DNA from: Treponema sp.
Lineage (GTDB): Bacteria; Spirochaetota; Spirochaetia; Treponematales; Breznakiellaceae
Length of the DNA stretch: 14,808 nucleotides
Direction: 5' to 3'
NCBI GenBank assembly: GCA_031257695.1
Contig: JAIROB010000048.1
Location: 1-14,808, forward strand
The notes beneath the pieces were generated by a model. The model worked only from the letters and a program-made list of their open reading frames with translations. It ran no database searches and was not told the origin of the DNA. How positions within the stretch are numbered: position 1 is the stretch's first letter; each line of letters begins with the position of its first letter. Position numbers and translations under genes: made by a program. This document shows, piece after piece, positions 5,895 through 13,465 of this stretch.

Positions 5895-7634
5895 ATGCTA
5901 AAACCTGAAGATTACAATGCCGACTGGCCCGATATGCCCTATCCCAATTTTTCCGCGTGGCTCGAAGCTATTGCCTCCCGGTGGAAGGGCAAAACCGCCT
6001 TCTATTACCGGTCCGGCAAGCAGAAGGAATTTACCCTCTGGTCCTTTTCCCGTCTGGCGGAGGAAAGCCGGCGCATAGGCCGGGGATTGCTGGCCGCAGG
6101 ACTGGCCAAGGGCGACCGGGTTGCCCTGTGGGCCGAAAACCGGCCCGAGTGGATGGCCGTCTGGCTTGGCGCGGCGGTGGCGGGGCTGGTGGTTGTGCCC
6201 ATCGACATACTCCTTCCCGACAACGAATGCGCCAATCTCTTGAAGATGACCGGCGCGGCCGCTTTTTTTTATTCCCCCAGGAAGCGGGACTTTGCGGCGG
6301 AGTTTCTTGCTTCGGGCGGCGCCGGGACGCCGGTGAAGGCCGCGGTCTGCATCAGCCCGGAGGAGGACCCTTCATTTAAAGGCTTCGGCGCGGACGCGGG
6401 GGATCAGAGACTTCCCGCTCCGGAGGAAATTGCCCCCGGCGATCCGGTGTCCATCGTCTTTAGCTCCGGCACCACAGGTTTCGCCAAGGGAATAACCCTG
6501 AGCCACAGGGGGATCATCGTCAATGCCAACGCCGCAATCCATATGCTGCAGCCCGTCTCCTGGGATGTTTTTATTTCCGTGCTGCCCCTGCACCATACCT
6601 ATCCTACCACGTGTTCCTTTATTTCCCCCCTTTCCGTGGGAGCCGCCACCGTGGTTGTGGAAAAACTGGTGGGGAAGGTGGTGATCGACGATATCCGCGA
6701 TGCCCGGGGGAGTTTTCTCGTCGCCGTGCCCCTGCTCTATGACAAGGTTATGGCGGGGATACAGCAGGGCTACAATGCCCTGCCCCCTCTTGTGCGGGCG
6801 GTTCTGAATCCCCTGCGGAAAAAAGCCCTGGCGGAGGCCCGCAGGGGCAACCCTGAATTTGGCCGGCGGGTTTTTAAGTTTATCCGGAAAAAGGCCGGGC
6901 TTGGATCCGTCAGGATCATGGTGGCCGGAGGCGGCCCCCTAAGCCCCAAAACCGCGGACTTTTTCGATTCCCTGGGCTTTAACATAGTGCACGGTTACGG
7001 CATGAGCGAAAACGGCCCCCTGATCAGCGTAAACACCCCCCGGTATAAAAACAACGTTTCTGTGGGCCTGCCGGTGAAGGACACCGAGGTGAAGATCCTG
7101 GACAAGAACGAAGACGGCGTTGGGGAGATTATAGTAAAATCCCCCTCCCTCATGCTTGGGTATTACCAGGATCCCGAAGCCACCGCGGATGCCTTTACCG
7201 GCGACGGTTACTTAAAAACCGGGGATCTGGGGTATATTGACGAACAGGGCTTTATCTTTATTAACGGCAGGAAAAAGAACCTCATTGTCAGCTCCGGGGG
7301 CAAAAATATCTATCCCGAGGAAATTGAAGCCCGCTTTAACGCCTCCCGGATCATTGCGGATATCCTGATAGTGGGCCGGAGGGAGCCGGACAAGGGCAGG
7401 GAACAGATTTTCGCCGTGGCGGTTCCCAACATGGAAACCCTGGGCGAGGATTATCCGGGCCGGGAACTGGACGACGCCTTTATTCGCGGCCTGGTGAAGG
7501 ATGAAATCGACGCGGTGAACCGCGGCTTGCCGGGGTACCAAAAAGTAGGCGGCTTTATCCTCCGCCGGGAACCCTTTGAAAAGAACGCCCAGGGGAAAAT
7601 ACGCCGCTTTTTTTACAAAGACTACGCGCAGTAA
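5895..7634 (+). CDS. Long-chain acyl-CoA synthetase-like AMP-binding enzyme
   Basis: 579 residues, adenylate-forming (ANL) superfamily: activates a carboxylic acid with ATP to acyl-AMP and transfers it to CoA or another thiol. Motifs in order: P-loop FSSGTTGFAKG (SSGTTG 190-195), PLHHTYP, GGGPLS, A5 motif GYGMSE (368-372), TGD (442-444) followed by GYIDEQGFIFINGRKKN, then YPEEIE, and the C-terminal catalytic lysine in NAQGKIRR (K568). All catalytic parts are present. The sequence type is closest to spirochaete long-chain fatty acid ligases, but substrate cannot be read from sequence; an acyl-ACP or aryl substrate is possible. It starts 3 nt after the cyclase stop with only AAGG beside the start, so translation is probably coupled. 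Its place between a c-di-GMP maker and a c-di-GMP receptor suggests shared expression rather than shared chemistry. Confidence 0.92.
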   Translation: MLKPEDYNADWPDMPYPNFSAWLEAIASRWKGKTAFYYRSGKQKEFTLWSFSRLAEESRRIGRGLLAAGLAKGDRVALWAENRPEWMAVWLGAAVAGLVVVPIDILLPDNECANLLKMTGAAAFFYSPRKRDFAAEFLASGGAGTPVKAAVCISPEEDPSFKGFGADAGDQRLPAPEEIAPGDPVSIVFSSGTTGFAKGITLSHRGIIVNANAAIHMLQPVSWDVFISVLPLHHTYPTTCSFISPLSVGAATVVVEKLVGKVVIDDIRDARGSFLVAVPLLYDKVMAGIQQGYNALPPLVRAVLNPLRKKALAEARRGNPEFGRRVFKFIRKKAGLGSVRIMVAGGGPLSPKTADFFDSLGFNIVHGYGMSENGPLISVNTPRYKNNVSVGLPVKDTEVKILDKNEDGVGEIIVKSPSLMLGYYQDPEATADAFTGDGYLKTGDLGYIDEQGFIFINGRKKNLIVSSGGKNIYPEEIEARFNASRIIADILIVGRREPDKGREQIFAVAVPNMETLGEDYPGRELDDAFIRGLVKDEIDAVNRGLPGYQKVGGFILRREPFEKNAQGKIRRFFYKDYAQ

Positions 7635-7674
7635 ACAAGAGTGATGCTATAAGTGAAAAAAGGAAAAGAAGCGG

Positions 7675-8676
7675 ATGATTGTATACGTGCTATTGGGCCT
7701 CCTTCCGGCGCTGGGTATTCTTATGCTGATCCTGGGCCGTCCGCAAAAAAAACAGGCGGAGGCGCATACGTCCCTGCGGCAGTTTCAGGCGCAGGGAAGG
7801 GCGGCGGGGTTTTCGTCCGGTGAGATTCGCCGCCTCAGGGAGATGGCGCTGCGATCCGGAAAGATCAACCCCTTCTCCCTTTTTCAATCCGCGGAACTGA
7901 TGGACCATTGTATCCGCTCCCTGGCGCGGGCTATGCGGCGCGGCGGGGATAACAACCCGGCGGCAGAGCAGAATCTTATCTCGAAGCTCTATGAATGCCG
8001 GAAAAAAATCGAGGCCGAAGGGCCAAAGCGGGGACTCATTACTTCCCGTGAAATCGAAGCGGGCCAAAACCTGCGGGTGGTCTCCGATGCCGTTATATAC
8101 CGGTCCCAGGTTATTAAAAACGCCGATCAGTACCTGCTCGCAACCAGGCCGGTCAACCCCGAATTGCGGTCCGCGCCTTCCTGGCTGGGGCGGAAAATTT
8201 CGGTGTATTTCTGGAAGGAAGAAGACGCGGGCTATGTGTTTGATTGCAAGGTTTTGGACGAGGCGCTCATCAAAGGCGTCGCGGCTGTTCAGCTAAGCCA
8301 TTCGAAGGATCTTTTCAGAACCCAAAAACGAAGATCCCTGCGGGTTAAGACCCACAAATTGACGTACCTCTACCTTTTAAACGACGGCGCCCCTTCGGAT
8401 ACGCTGGAAACCAGGCCGGGGCTGAAGTGCTTTGTGGAGGATCTCTCCGACACCGGCTGCGCGGTGACCATAGGGGGCAAGGCGGGCAAGGGCCTGCGGG
8501 TTAAGCTCCAGTTTGAGCTTAACAAAAAGCCCTTCAGCATGAGCGGCACGGTCCGTTCCGTGGACTACAACGGGGAAACGAACCGCTCCCTGCTGCATAT
8601 AGAGGCGGATCCCCTAAGCCAGGAAGCGAAGAATGCCATATTCGCCGAGATGTTCGATGCCGCGCCTTCAAGGTGA
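7675..8676 (+). CDS. Membrane-anchored PilZ-domain c-di-GMP receptor
   Basis: 333 residues. One N-terminal membrane segment (about residues 3-21) is followed by a helical, charged region (25-120), a YcgR-N-like beta region (about 130-215) and a C-terminal PilZ domain (about 217-325). Both c-di-GMP binding motifs are intact: RxxxR as R219-RSL-R223 and DxSxxG as D256-L-S258-DT-G261. In other bacteria such proteins pass c-di-GMP level to flagella, secretion or cell-surface control; in spirochaetes PilZ proteins affect motility and virulence. Upstream AAAGGA at 7659-7664 is a plausible Shine-Dalgarno with 10-nt spacing. It lies two genes after a complete diguanylate cyclase, which fits a local make-and-sense pair. 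The output partner is not visible. Confidence 0.9.
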   Translation: MIVYVLLGLLPALGILMLILGRPQKKQAEAHTSLRQFQAQGRAAGFSSGEIRRLREMALRSGKINPFSLFQSAELMDHCIRSLARAMRRGGDNNPAAEQNLISKLYECRKKIEAEGPKRGLITSREIEAGQNLRVVSDAVIYRSQVIKNADQYLLATRPVNPELRSAPSWLGRKISVYFWKEEDAGYVFDCKVLDEALIKGVAAVQLSHSKDLFRTQKRRSLRVKTHKLTYLYLLNDGAPSDTLETRPGLKCFVEDLSDTGCAVTIGGKAGKGLRVKLQFELNKKPFSMSGTVRSVDYNGETNRSLLHIEADPLSQEAKNAIFAEMFDAAPSR

Positions 8677-8743
8677 ATTTTTATCGCCGCTAAAGCATTT
8701 TGTGCCGCAGATCCATAGTAGGGGCAGGAGAGATCTATACCAC

Positions 8744-10246
8744 ATGAAACTGCCGCCTGTTCTTTGCGCCGCCCTGGGAGCCGCCCTTGGCTATTATGTC
8801 CTGGGGGCATTGCCCGCTGAGGCCCGGCCCCGCTGGGTTCTGGCCCTGCTGCTGTTCGCCGCCGCCCTGGCCTCTTTGAGCCGGGTCCTGGCGCTCGGTT
8901 GGGGAAGCCCCTCCCCCGGCTTTTTTCGCGGGGCGTTTCGCCGGACGGAACGCCGAATTCACCGCAGGGCCCTGGCTCTGGCCGCGGGGCTGATCCTGGG
9001 AACCGCCGCCGCGGCCCTTTCCCTGGCAGGCGCCCCCCGCCTGGGGCTTCCCCTGGAGGAAGTCCGGGGTATCGCCGGCATCCTGGACGAGGACCCCCGG
9101 GAAACCAGGGGCGGCGGCGGCATGGGCGGCCTGGCTCTGCGGAGCGTGACCGGGGAAGGGGGGCTCCGCGCCTCCGCCCGGGGACGGGTTACGGTGTTTT
9201 TCCCCGGGGAGGCCCTGCCCCGGCTGCGGGACTTTGGCCGGGGAGCGGAGGTCTTTGTTGAGGGCGGCTTTGCCGAGGACGGCGCGGGTTCCGGCGGCCC
9301 GTTCCGGGCGCGGTCAACCCATATCGTAAACCCGGCTCCGGCCTGGGAACAGCGGCGCACCGGGATACGGCTGGCGCTGCTGGAAAAGCTGGAGGGCCAT
9401 AGCTGGGGCGGCCTGGGGGCGGCGCTGCTCCTGGGGGTAAAGGACAATCTGGACGGCGAGTTGGCAAAAAAATACCAGGCCGCGGGCTGTTCCCATGTGC
9501 TGGCCCTGTCCGGAATGCACCTGGCTGTTGTGGCAGCCCTGGCGGCGTTCTTCCTCCGCAAGCCCCTGGGGCTCAAGGCGGCGGCGGCGCTGGGGGCGGT
9601 TCTCATCCTGCTCTACGTGGGCCTCATAGGGGTCCAGCCTTCCCTGGAGCGGTCGGCCATTATGTACCTCCTGGGCGCGGCCGCGGTTTGGGGCTTCCTC
9701 CCCCGGCAGCCCCTGTCCCTGCTCGCCATGGCCTTCCTTATCCAGCTTGTCATCCGGCCCGCCGCGGGGAACAGCATATCCTTCATCCTGTCCTACCTTG
9801 CCCTCCTGGGAATACTGACGGCGGGGGAATTCCTCCACGGGCTGCTCCGGGGCCGCCTGCCGGAATTTCTGGCGTCTCCCCTGTCCGCGTCTTTGGGCGC
9901 CTACCTGGCGACACAGGCGGTGGTTGCCGGTTTCGGCGTAGTCAGGCCGGCGGGGATACTGGCGGGGCTTATCATCGTTCCCCTTACCACGGTATTTATG
10001 ATCGCCGTCATGGTTGCCCTGCCGATCAGCTTTCTATCCCCCTTTTTGATGCCTTATCTGAGCATGGCCCTGAGTTTGTGCTACGGCCTCCTGGAGCGCG
10101 TGGTCTCCCTGGCCGCCCTGGTTCCGGGCATTGCCGCCGAAGGCTGGGCGCGGGAGATCCTGCTGACCCTGCTGGCCGCGGGGCTCTGCCTGTGCCCGGG
10201 CTACCCCTACAGCGTACGGAGGCGGACCATTGCCCCCTTCGCTTAA
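8744..10246 (+). CDS. comEC: ComEC/Rec2-family membrane protein, short form without nuclease domain
   Basis: 500 residues from the ATG in MKLPPVLCAALGAAL, with GGAG at 8727-8730 upstream (13-nt spacing); an extension of 37 residues overlapping the PilZ gene is rejected. Two N-terminal membrane segments (about 3-22, 30-48) and another near 75-95 lead to a soluble DUF4131/OB-like region (about 100-215). Residues from about 225 form the competence-type membrane core, including LLGVKDNLDGELAKKYQAAG and the hallmark ALSGMHLAVVAA (LSGMH 255-259), then about eight more hydrophobic segments. ComEC forms the channel that brings single-stranded DNA across the inner membrane. The protein ends soon after the last membrane segment, so the C-terminal metallo-beta-lactamase nuclease domain of full-length (about 700-800 residue) ComEC is absent. 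No frameshift is seen; rsmA begins inside its last codons. Whether it takes up DNA is uncertain. Confidence 0.88.
   Translation: MKLPPVLCAALGAALGYYVLGALPAEARPRWVLALLLFAAALASLSRVLALGWGSPSPGFFRGAFRRTERRIHRRALALAAGLILGTAAAALSLAGAPRLGLPLEEVRGIAGILDEDPRETRGGGGMGGLALRSVTGEGGLRASARGRVTVFFPGEALPRLRDFGRGAEVFVEGGFAEDGAGSGGPFRARSTHIVNPAPAWEQRRTGIRLALLEKLEGHSWGGLGAALLLGVKDNLDGELAKKYQAAGCSHVLALSGMHLAVVAALAAFFLRKPLGLKAAAALGAVLILLYVGLIGVQPSLERSAIMYLLGAAAVWGFLPRQPLSLLAMAFLIQLVIRPAAGNSISFILSYLALLGILTAGEFLHGLLRGRLPEFLASPLSASLGAYLATQAVVAGFGVVRPAGILAGLIIVPLTTVFMIAVMVALPISFLSPFLMPYLSMALSLCYGLLERVVSLAALVPGIAAEGWAREILLTLLAAGLCLCPGYPYSVRRRTIAPFA
10218..10222 (+). promoter_or_regulatory. Shine-Dalgarno that selects the TTG start of rsmA
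   Basis: GGAGG lies inside the end of the ComEC-like gene, 7 nt before TTG at 10230. This spacing, plus family-like residues encoded right after the TTG, supports the rare TTG start over the later ATG at 10299. Confidence 0.7.
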
Positions 10247-11150
10247 CTACGATTCGCCCCAGGCGATCCGGGCCTGGTTGGACCAAAGGGGTCTGGGGAT
10301 GCGTAAACAGTTGGGCCAGAATTTCCTGATAAACGGCGAGGCCCGGCGGAAGCTCCTGGACGCTTTGGCAATAGGGCCGGGGGACCGGGTCTGGGAAATA
10401 GGTCCCGGTCTGGGGGCCATGACCGCCGGGCTGCTGGAACGGGGCGCAGAGCTAAGCGCCTTCGAGCTTGACCGGGGTTTCATCGCGGCGCTGGAGGAAT
10501 TTTTCGGCGGGCAGAGGGGCTTTACGCTGATCCCCGGGGATGTGTTCAAGACCTGGCCTGCGGCCCGGGCCGCCCTGGGGACGGAGGCCGGGAAAGCGCC
10601 CTTCCTGTTGGGGAACCTCCCCTACAGCATCGCCGGGGCGCTGTTGGCGGACTTTATAGAAAAGAACTGTTTTTTTACGCGGATGGTGGTTACGGTCCAG
10701 AGGGAAGTTGCCCGGCGCATGATCGCCAAACCGGGAACCCCGGAGTATTCCTCCCTCTCCGTGCTTTGCGCCTCCGCCTATACCGTGAGCCCCTTGATGG
10801 TCCTCAAGGGCGCCTCCTTCTACCCCGCCCCAAGGGTCGATTCCCAGGGAGTCCGCCTTGATCTCCGTTCCGACACCGATCCCGCGGGCTATCCTCCGGC
10901 GTTTAAGTCCCTGGCGCGGGGCCTCTTTTCCTCCCGGCGAAAAACGATAAAGAACAACCTGCAAAAATATCTCAATTCCCGTATACTTACAGGCGGGGGA
11001 GCCGGGGATCTGGCCCTGGATATGCTGGAAAGGACCGGCATCAGGGCCAATGAGCGGGCGGAGAACCTGGGTCTGGAGGAATTTGTCGCCCTGGCAGCGG
11101 CGCTGCCGGAAACAGGCAAAGGGAACGGGGCTTTCCCACAATTCAGTTAG
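10230..11150 (+). CDS. rsmA: 16S rRNA dimethyladenosine transferase RsmA/KsgA
   Basis: 306 residues. It dimethylates two adjacent adenines in the 3'-terminal hairpin of 16S rRNA with S-adenosylmethionine, a late step in small-subunit maturation. Motifs: KQLGQNFLI near the N-terminus, SAM-binding motif I EIGPGLG (56-62), acidic loop FELDRGF, catalytic NLPY (129-132), and the post-core FYPAPRVDS. The C-terminal helical domain with LFSSRRKTIKNNL is complete. The start is TTG, with a good Shine-Dalgarno; it overlaps the ComEC-like gene by 17 nt, suggesting coupled translation. The N-terminal segment NYDSPQAIRAWLDQRGLGMR fits the fuller form of the family. Confidence 0.96.
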   Translation: MPPSLNYDSPQAIRAWLDQRGLGMRKQLGQNFLINGEARRKLLDALAIGPGDRVWEIGPGLGAMTAGLLERGAELSAFELDRGFIAALEEFFGGQRGFTLIPGDVFKTWPAARAALGTEAGKAPFLLGNLPYSIAGALLADFIEKNCFFTRMVVTVQREVARRMIAKPGTPEYSSLSVLCASAYTVSPLMVLKGASFYPAPRVDSQGVRLDLRSDTDPAGYPPAFKSLARGLFSSRRKTIKNNLQKYLNSRILTGGGAGDLALDMLERTGIRANERAENLGLEEFVALAAALPETGKGNGAFPQFS

Positions 11151-11203
11151 GTTTGGGAAAACCCCGAACTTTTGATGTATGCACAATTTCCGGAGGGAAT
11201 GCC

Positions 11204-11899
11204 ATGGGGATTGCGGAGGCGGTTGAAGCGCTGCAGGAGCGGATAGCAAGGGCTTGTGAACGATGCGGCAGGAAGCGGGAGGAGATTAGCCTCCTGGGGG
11301 TCTCAAAATTTCACGGCGCCGCGGCGCTGGAAGAAGCCTGGAACGCCGGGATCCGCCTTTTCGGGGAGAGCCGGGTCCGGGAGGCGGCTTCTAAATTTGC
11401 CGGTTTTAAACCCGGCCATCCGGGGGCGGAACTCCACCTGATAGGCGCCCTCCAGCGCAACAAGGCTAAACTTGCCGTGGACCTCTTCGACATGGCGCAG
11501 TCCGTGGACCGGGAGGAGCTTATCGGGACCCTGGGCGCCTTGACGGAGAACCGGAAAGAGCCTTTAATGATCCTGCTGGAATACCACACCGCGGAGGAGT
11601 CAAAATCGGGATTTCCCGATACGGAGAGCCTGTTTCGGGGGGCGGAAAAGGCCCTGGGTTTTCCGGGCCTGAAGCTGCGGGGGCTTATGACCATAGCCCC
11701 CTACACCGGGGAGGAGGCGCGTATCCGCTCATCCTTTAGGGCAGCGGTTTCCGCCAGGGACGCGCTGGCCCTGCGTTTTCCCGGCGAGGACTGGTCCTGC
11801 CTTTCCATGGGCATGTCCGGGGATTTTGAAATTGCCATAGAGGAGGGTTCCACCCTGCTGAGAATCGGGACCGCCCTATTTGGAGAACGCTCTCCATGA
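11204..11899 (+). CDS. yggS: YggS/PROSC-family pyridoxal phosphate homeostasis protein
   Basis: 231 residues. This family (YggS, YlmE, PLPBP) binds pyridoxal 5'-phosphate on a single-domain TIM barrel and buffers vitamin B6 and amino-acid levels; no catalytic reaction is established. The PLP lysine is K35 in LLGVSKFH. Other family parts are FGESRVREA (usual GENYVQE position), LIGALQRNKAK, GLMTIAPY, MGMSGDFEIAIEEGST and LRIGTALFG. Within the family pattern, ALQRNK replaces the more common PLQSNK. The start at 11204 has GGAGG at 11192-11196 with 7-nt spacing and gives the normal family length; a TTG 51 nt upstream is rejected. The gene overlaps the following hypothetical by 4 nt (ATGA). Confidence 0.94.
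   Translation: MGIAEAVEALQERIARACERCGRKREEISLLGVSKFHGAAALEEAWNAGIRLFGESRVREAASKFAGFKPGHPGAELHLIGALQRNKAKLAVDLFDMAQSVDREELIGTLGALTENRKEPLMILLEYHTAEESKSGFPDTESLFRGAEKALGFPGLKLRGLMTIAPYTGEEARIRSSFRAAVSARDALALRFPGEDWSCLSMGMSGDFEIAIEEGSTLLRIGTALFGERSP
11882..11895 (+). promoter_or_regulatory. Hairpin masking the Shine-Dalgarno at the yggS/hypothetical junction
   Basis: GGAGA (11882-11886) and TCTCC (11891-11895) pair around ACGC, directly against the ATG at 11896. The left arm contains the GGAG Shine-Dalgarno of the downstream gene, so ribosomes finishing yggS may be needed to open it. The hairpin is short (5 bp). Confidence 0.35.
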
Positions 11900-12438
11900 A
11901 ACGCCGCCTTGCGTTTTTGCTGCTCATCTTCCTCTGCGCGTCCACGGCCTATTCCCAATCCTCAAGCAGCCTCGGCATACCCGTGGCGGCCGCGGAGCCG
12001 AAAAAGCCGGTGTTTCCCCGGTGGGTCCTGGATCTCCGCCGGGCGGAAATTGTCGCCTTCGGCGCCTTCCCCTTCGCGATGTTCTTCTCGATTTTTGCGA
12101 TGGACACCTACCGCTCCGCCACCCACGACTGGGACAGCCGCTATTACCCCTGGCCCATGAAGGGACCGGGCGCCATTGAAATGGACACCGATGAGCATAT
12201 GCTGACCCTGGGAATCGCCGCAGCCGGCTCCCTGGCCGTAGCCCTGGCGGATCATATAATTGTTCAGGTTAAACGGGCCAGGGCGGAAAAGCAACGGCTG
12301 GAACTGCCCGAGGGCGATCTTATCATCCTTCGCAAACCCTGGCCGCCCGAAACGGAAGCCGCGGGGGATGACGCGCCCGGAGAAACTGCCCCGGATCAGG
12401 GCTCCGGAGCGGAAACTGAGGCGGACAGCGCCCCCTGA
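11896..12438 (+). CDS. Small exported/membrane hypothetical protein
   Basis: 180 residues, function not recognised. The N-terminus MKRRLAFLLLIFLCASTAYS is a clear signal peptide with likely cleavage after AYS; it has a Cys in the hydrophobic core but no good lipobox. The mature part has two hydrophobic segments (about residues 48-66 and 105-122) separated by a Trp/Tyr-rich loop with DWDSRYYPWPMKGPG. After the second segment come a short basic stretch and an acidic, Glu/Asp/Pro/Gly-rich tail (about 150-180). It overlaps yggS by 4 nt and the pseudouridine synthase gene by 1 nt, so it is translated as part of that chain. It resembles in style small conserved treponeme membrane proteins. Periplasmic or inner-membrane location is inferred. 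Confidence 0.8.
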   Translation: MKRRLAFLLLIFLCASTAYSQSSSSLGIPVAAAEPKKPVFPRWVLDLRRAEIVAFGAFPFAMFFSIFAMDTYRSATHDWDSRYYPWPMKGPGAIEMDTDEHMLTLGIAAAGSLAVALADHIIVQVKRARAEKQRLELPEGDLIILRKPWPPETEAAGDDAPGETAPDQGSGAETEADSAP

Positions 12439-13376
12439 TGCCCGGCTATTCCTGCACCGTGGAAGGGAGCTTTGACGCGCTCCGGCTGGATCGCTATGTG
12501 GCGGAGGATCTGAAACTCCTCACCCGCTCCCAGCTTAAAACAAAACTGCTCGGCGCGAAGCTGAACGGCAGGGCTGCCAAACTTTCCAGGCTTGTCAAGC
12601 CCGGGGATCTTCTGGAACTCGATTGGGCCGATCCGGAACCCCTGACCTTGCTCCCCGAGGACATTCCCCTGGCCATACTCTACGAAGACGACCGGGTGGC
12701 GGTCCTCGACAAGGCCCAGGGCATGGTGGTCCACCCCGGCGCGGGAAACCGCCGCGGCACCCTGGCCAACGCCCTGCTCTACCGCCGCCTTGCCCGGGGC
12801 GGCCCGCCCGGCGCTTCCGGCTCCGTCCCCGGAACCTGCCGCCCCGGCATAGTCCACCGCCTGGACAAGGACACCTCCGGGGTTATTATCGCAAGCTACG
12901 ACGACGCTGCCCTGGCATTTCTGGCGGATCAGTTCAAAGCGCGGACCGTGAAAAAGACCTATGCCGCCATAGTCCGGGGGACCCCTGCGGAAAAGGCGGG
13001 GGTCGTGGCAACCCGCATAGCCCGGGACAGCCGGAACCGCAAACGCTTTGCCGTCTCGGCGGACCGGGGCAAGCCCGCGCTTACCCGCTACCGGGTGATC
13101 CGTTCCTGGGGCGCCTACTCCCTGCTGGCCCTCCGGCCCCGCACCGGACGCACCCACCAGCTCCGGGTCCACCTCCGCCACCTGGGCCACCCCGTCCTGG
13201 GGGACAGCGTCTACGGCATTCCGGACAAACAGTTCCCCGCAGCGACGCTGATGCTCCACGCCCTGACTCTGGCCCTTACCCTCCCGGGCCGGGACGCGCC
13301 GAGCCTTTTTAAAGCGCCCCTCCCTGTCCGGTTCAGGGACCTTATCGCGGCCATGCCGAAACCGCCCTTGCGGTGA
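12438..13376 (+). CDS. RluD/RluC-type 23S rRNA pseudouridine synthase
   Basis: 312 residues. It converts uridine to pseudouridine in RNA, most likely 23S rRNA. Residues about 10-75 form an S4 RNA-binding domain (LDRYVAEDLKLLTRSQLK, then GDLLELDW). The catalytic core has VVHPGAGN, and HRLDKDTSG (140-148) with catalytic Asp D143. It continues with KKTYAAIVRG and ends with the family motif RTGRTHQLRVHL and GHPVLGDSVYG. Full family length and no defect. RluD and RluC cannot be separated with confidence from sequence reading alone, so no symbol is given. It starts at a TGATG overlap with the preceding gene and has no own Shine-Dalgarno. It is the last gene of the plus-strand run and is followed by a nested palindrome. 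Confidence 0.94.
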   Translation: MPGYSCTVEGSFDALRLDRYVAEDLKLLTRSQLKTKLLGAKLNGRAAKLSRLVKPGDLLELDWADPEPLTLLPEDIPLAILYEDDRVAVLDKAQGMVVHPGAGNRRGTLANALLYRRLARGGPPGASGSVPGTCRPGIVHRLDKDTSGVIIASYDDAALAFLADQFKARTVKKTYAAIVRGTPAEKAGVVATRIARDSRNRKRFAVSADRGKPALTRYRVIRSWGAYSLLALRPRTGRTHQLRVHLRHLGHPVLGDSVYGIPDKQFPAATLMLHALTLALTLPGRDAPSLFKAPLPVRFRDLIAAMPKPPLR

Positions 13377-13379
13377 TTC

Positions 13380-13465
13380 AAATCCCACAGGCTCCTAGCA
13401 GCCTGTTGCACTTGTGGGTATTTTTGTATATTCATACAAAAATACCCCGATTCACGGGCTGCTAG
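13380..13465. repeat. Nested palindromic repeat, copy 2 (ATTC-loop family); likely bidirectional terminator
   Basis: Inner hairpin: GGGTATTTTTGTAT (13416-13429), loop ATTC, perfect 14-bp partner to 13447. Outer arms: 13395-13406 pair with 13454-13465 over 12 bp with one G-T pair (core CTAGCAGCC/GGCTGCTAG). The left part can instead fold alone, ACAGGCT (13387-13393) with AGCCTGT (13400-13406), so two structures compete. AAATCCCACAG at 13380-13390 is shared with copy 1. The right outer arm contains the stop codon of the SPOR gene on the minus strand. Position between convergent genes suits a shared terminator. Confidence 0.7.

Noticed and set aside
12396..13388. 330-codon open frame on the minus strand
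   Set aside because: Antisense to the complete pseudouridine synthase, which has all catalytic motifs and a coupled start.
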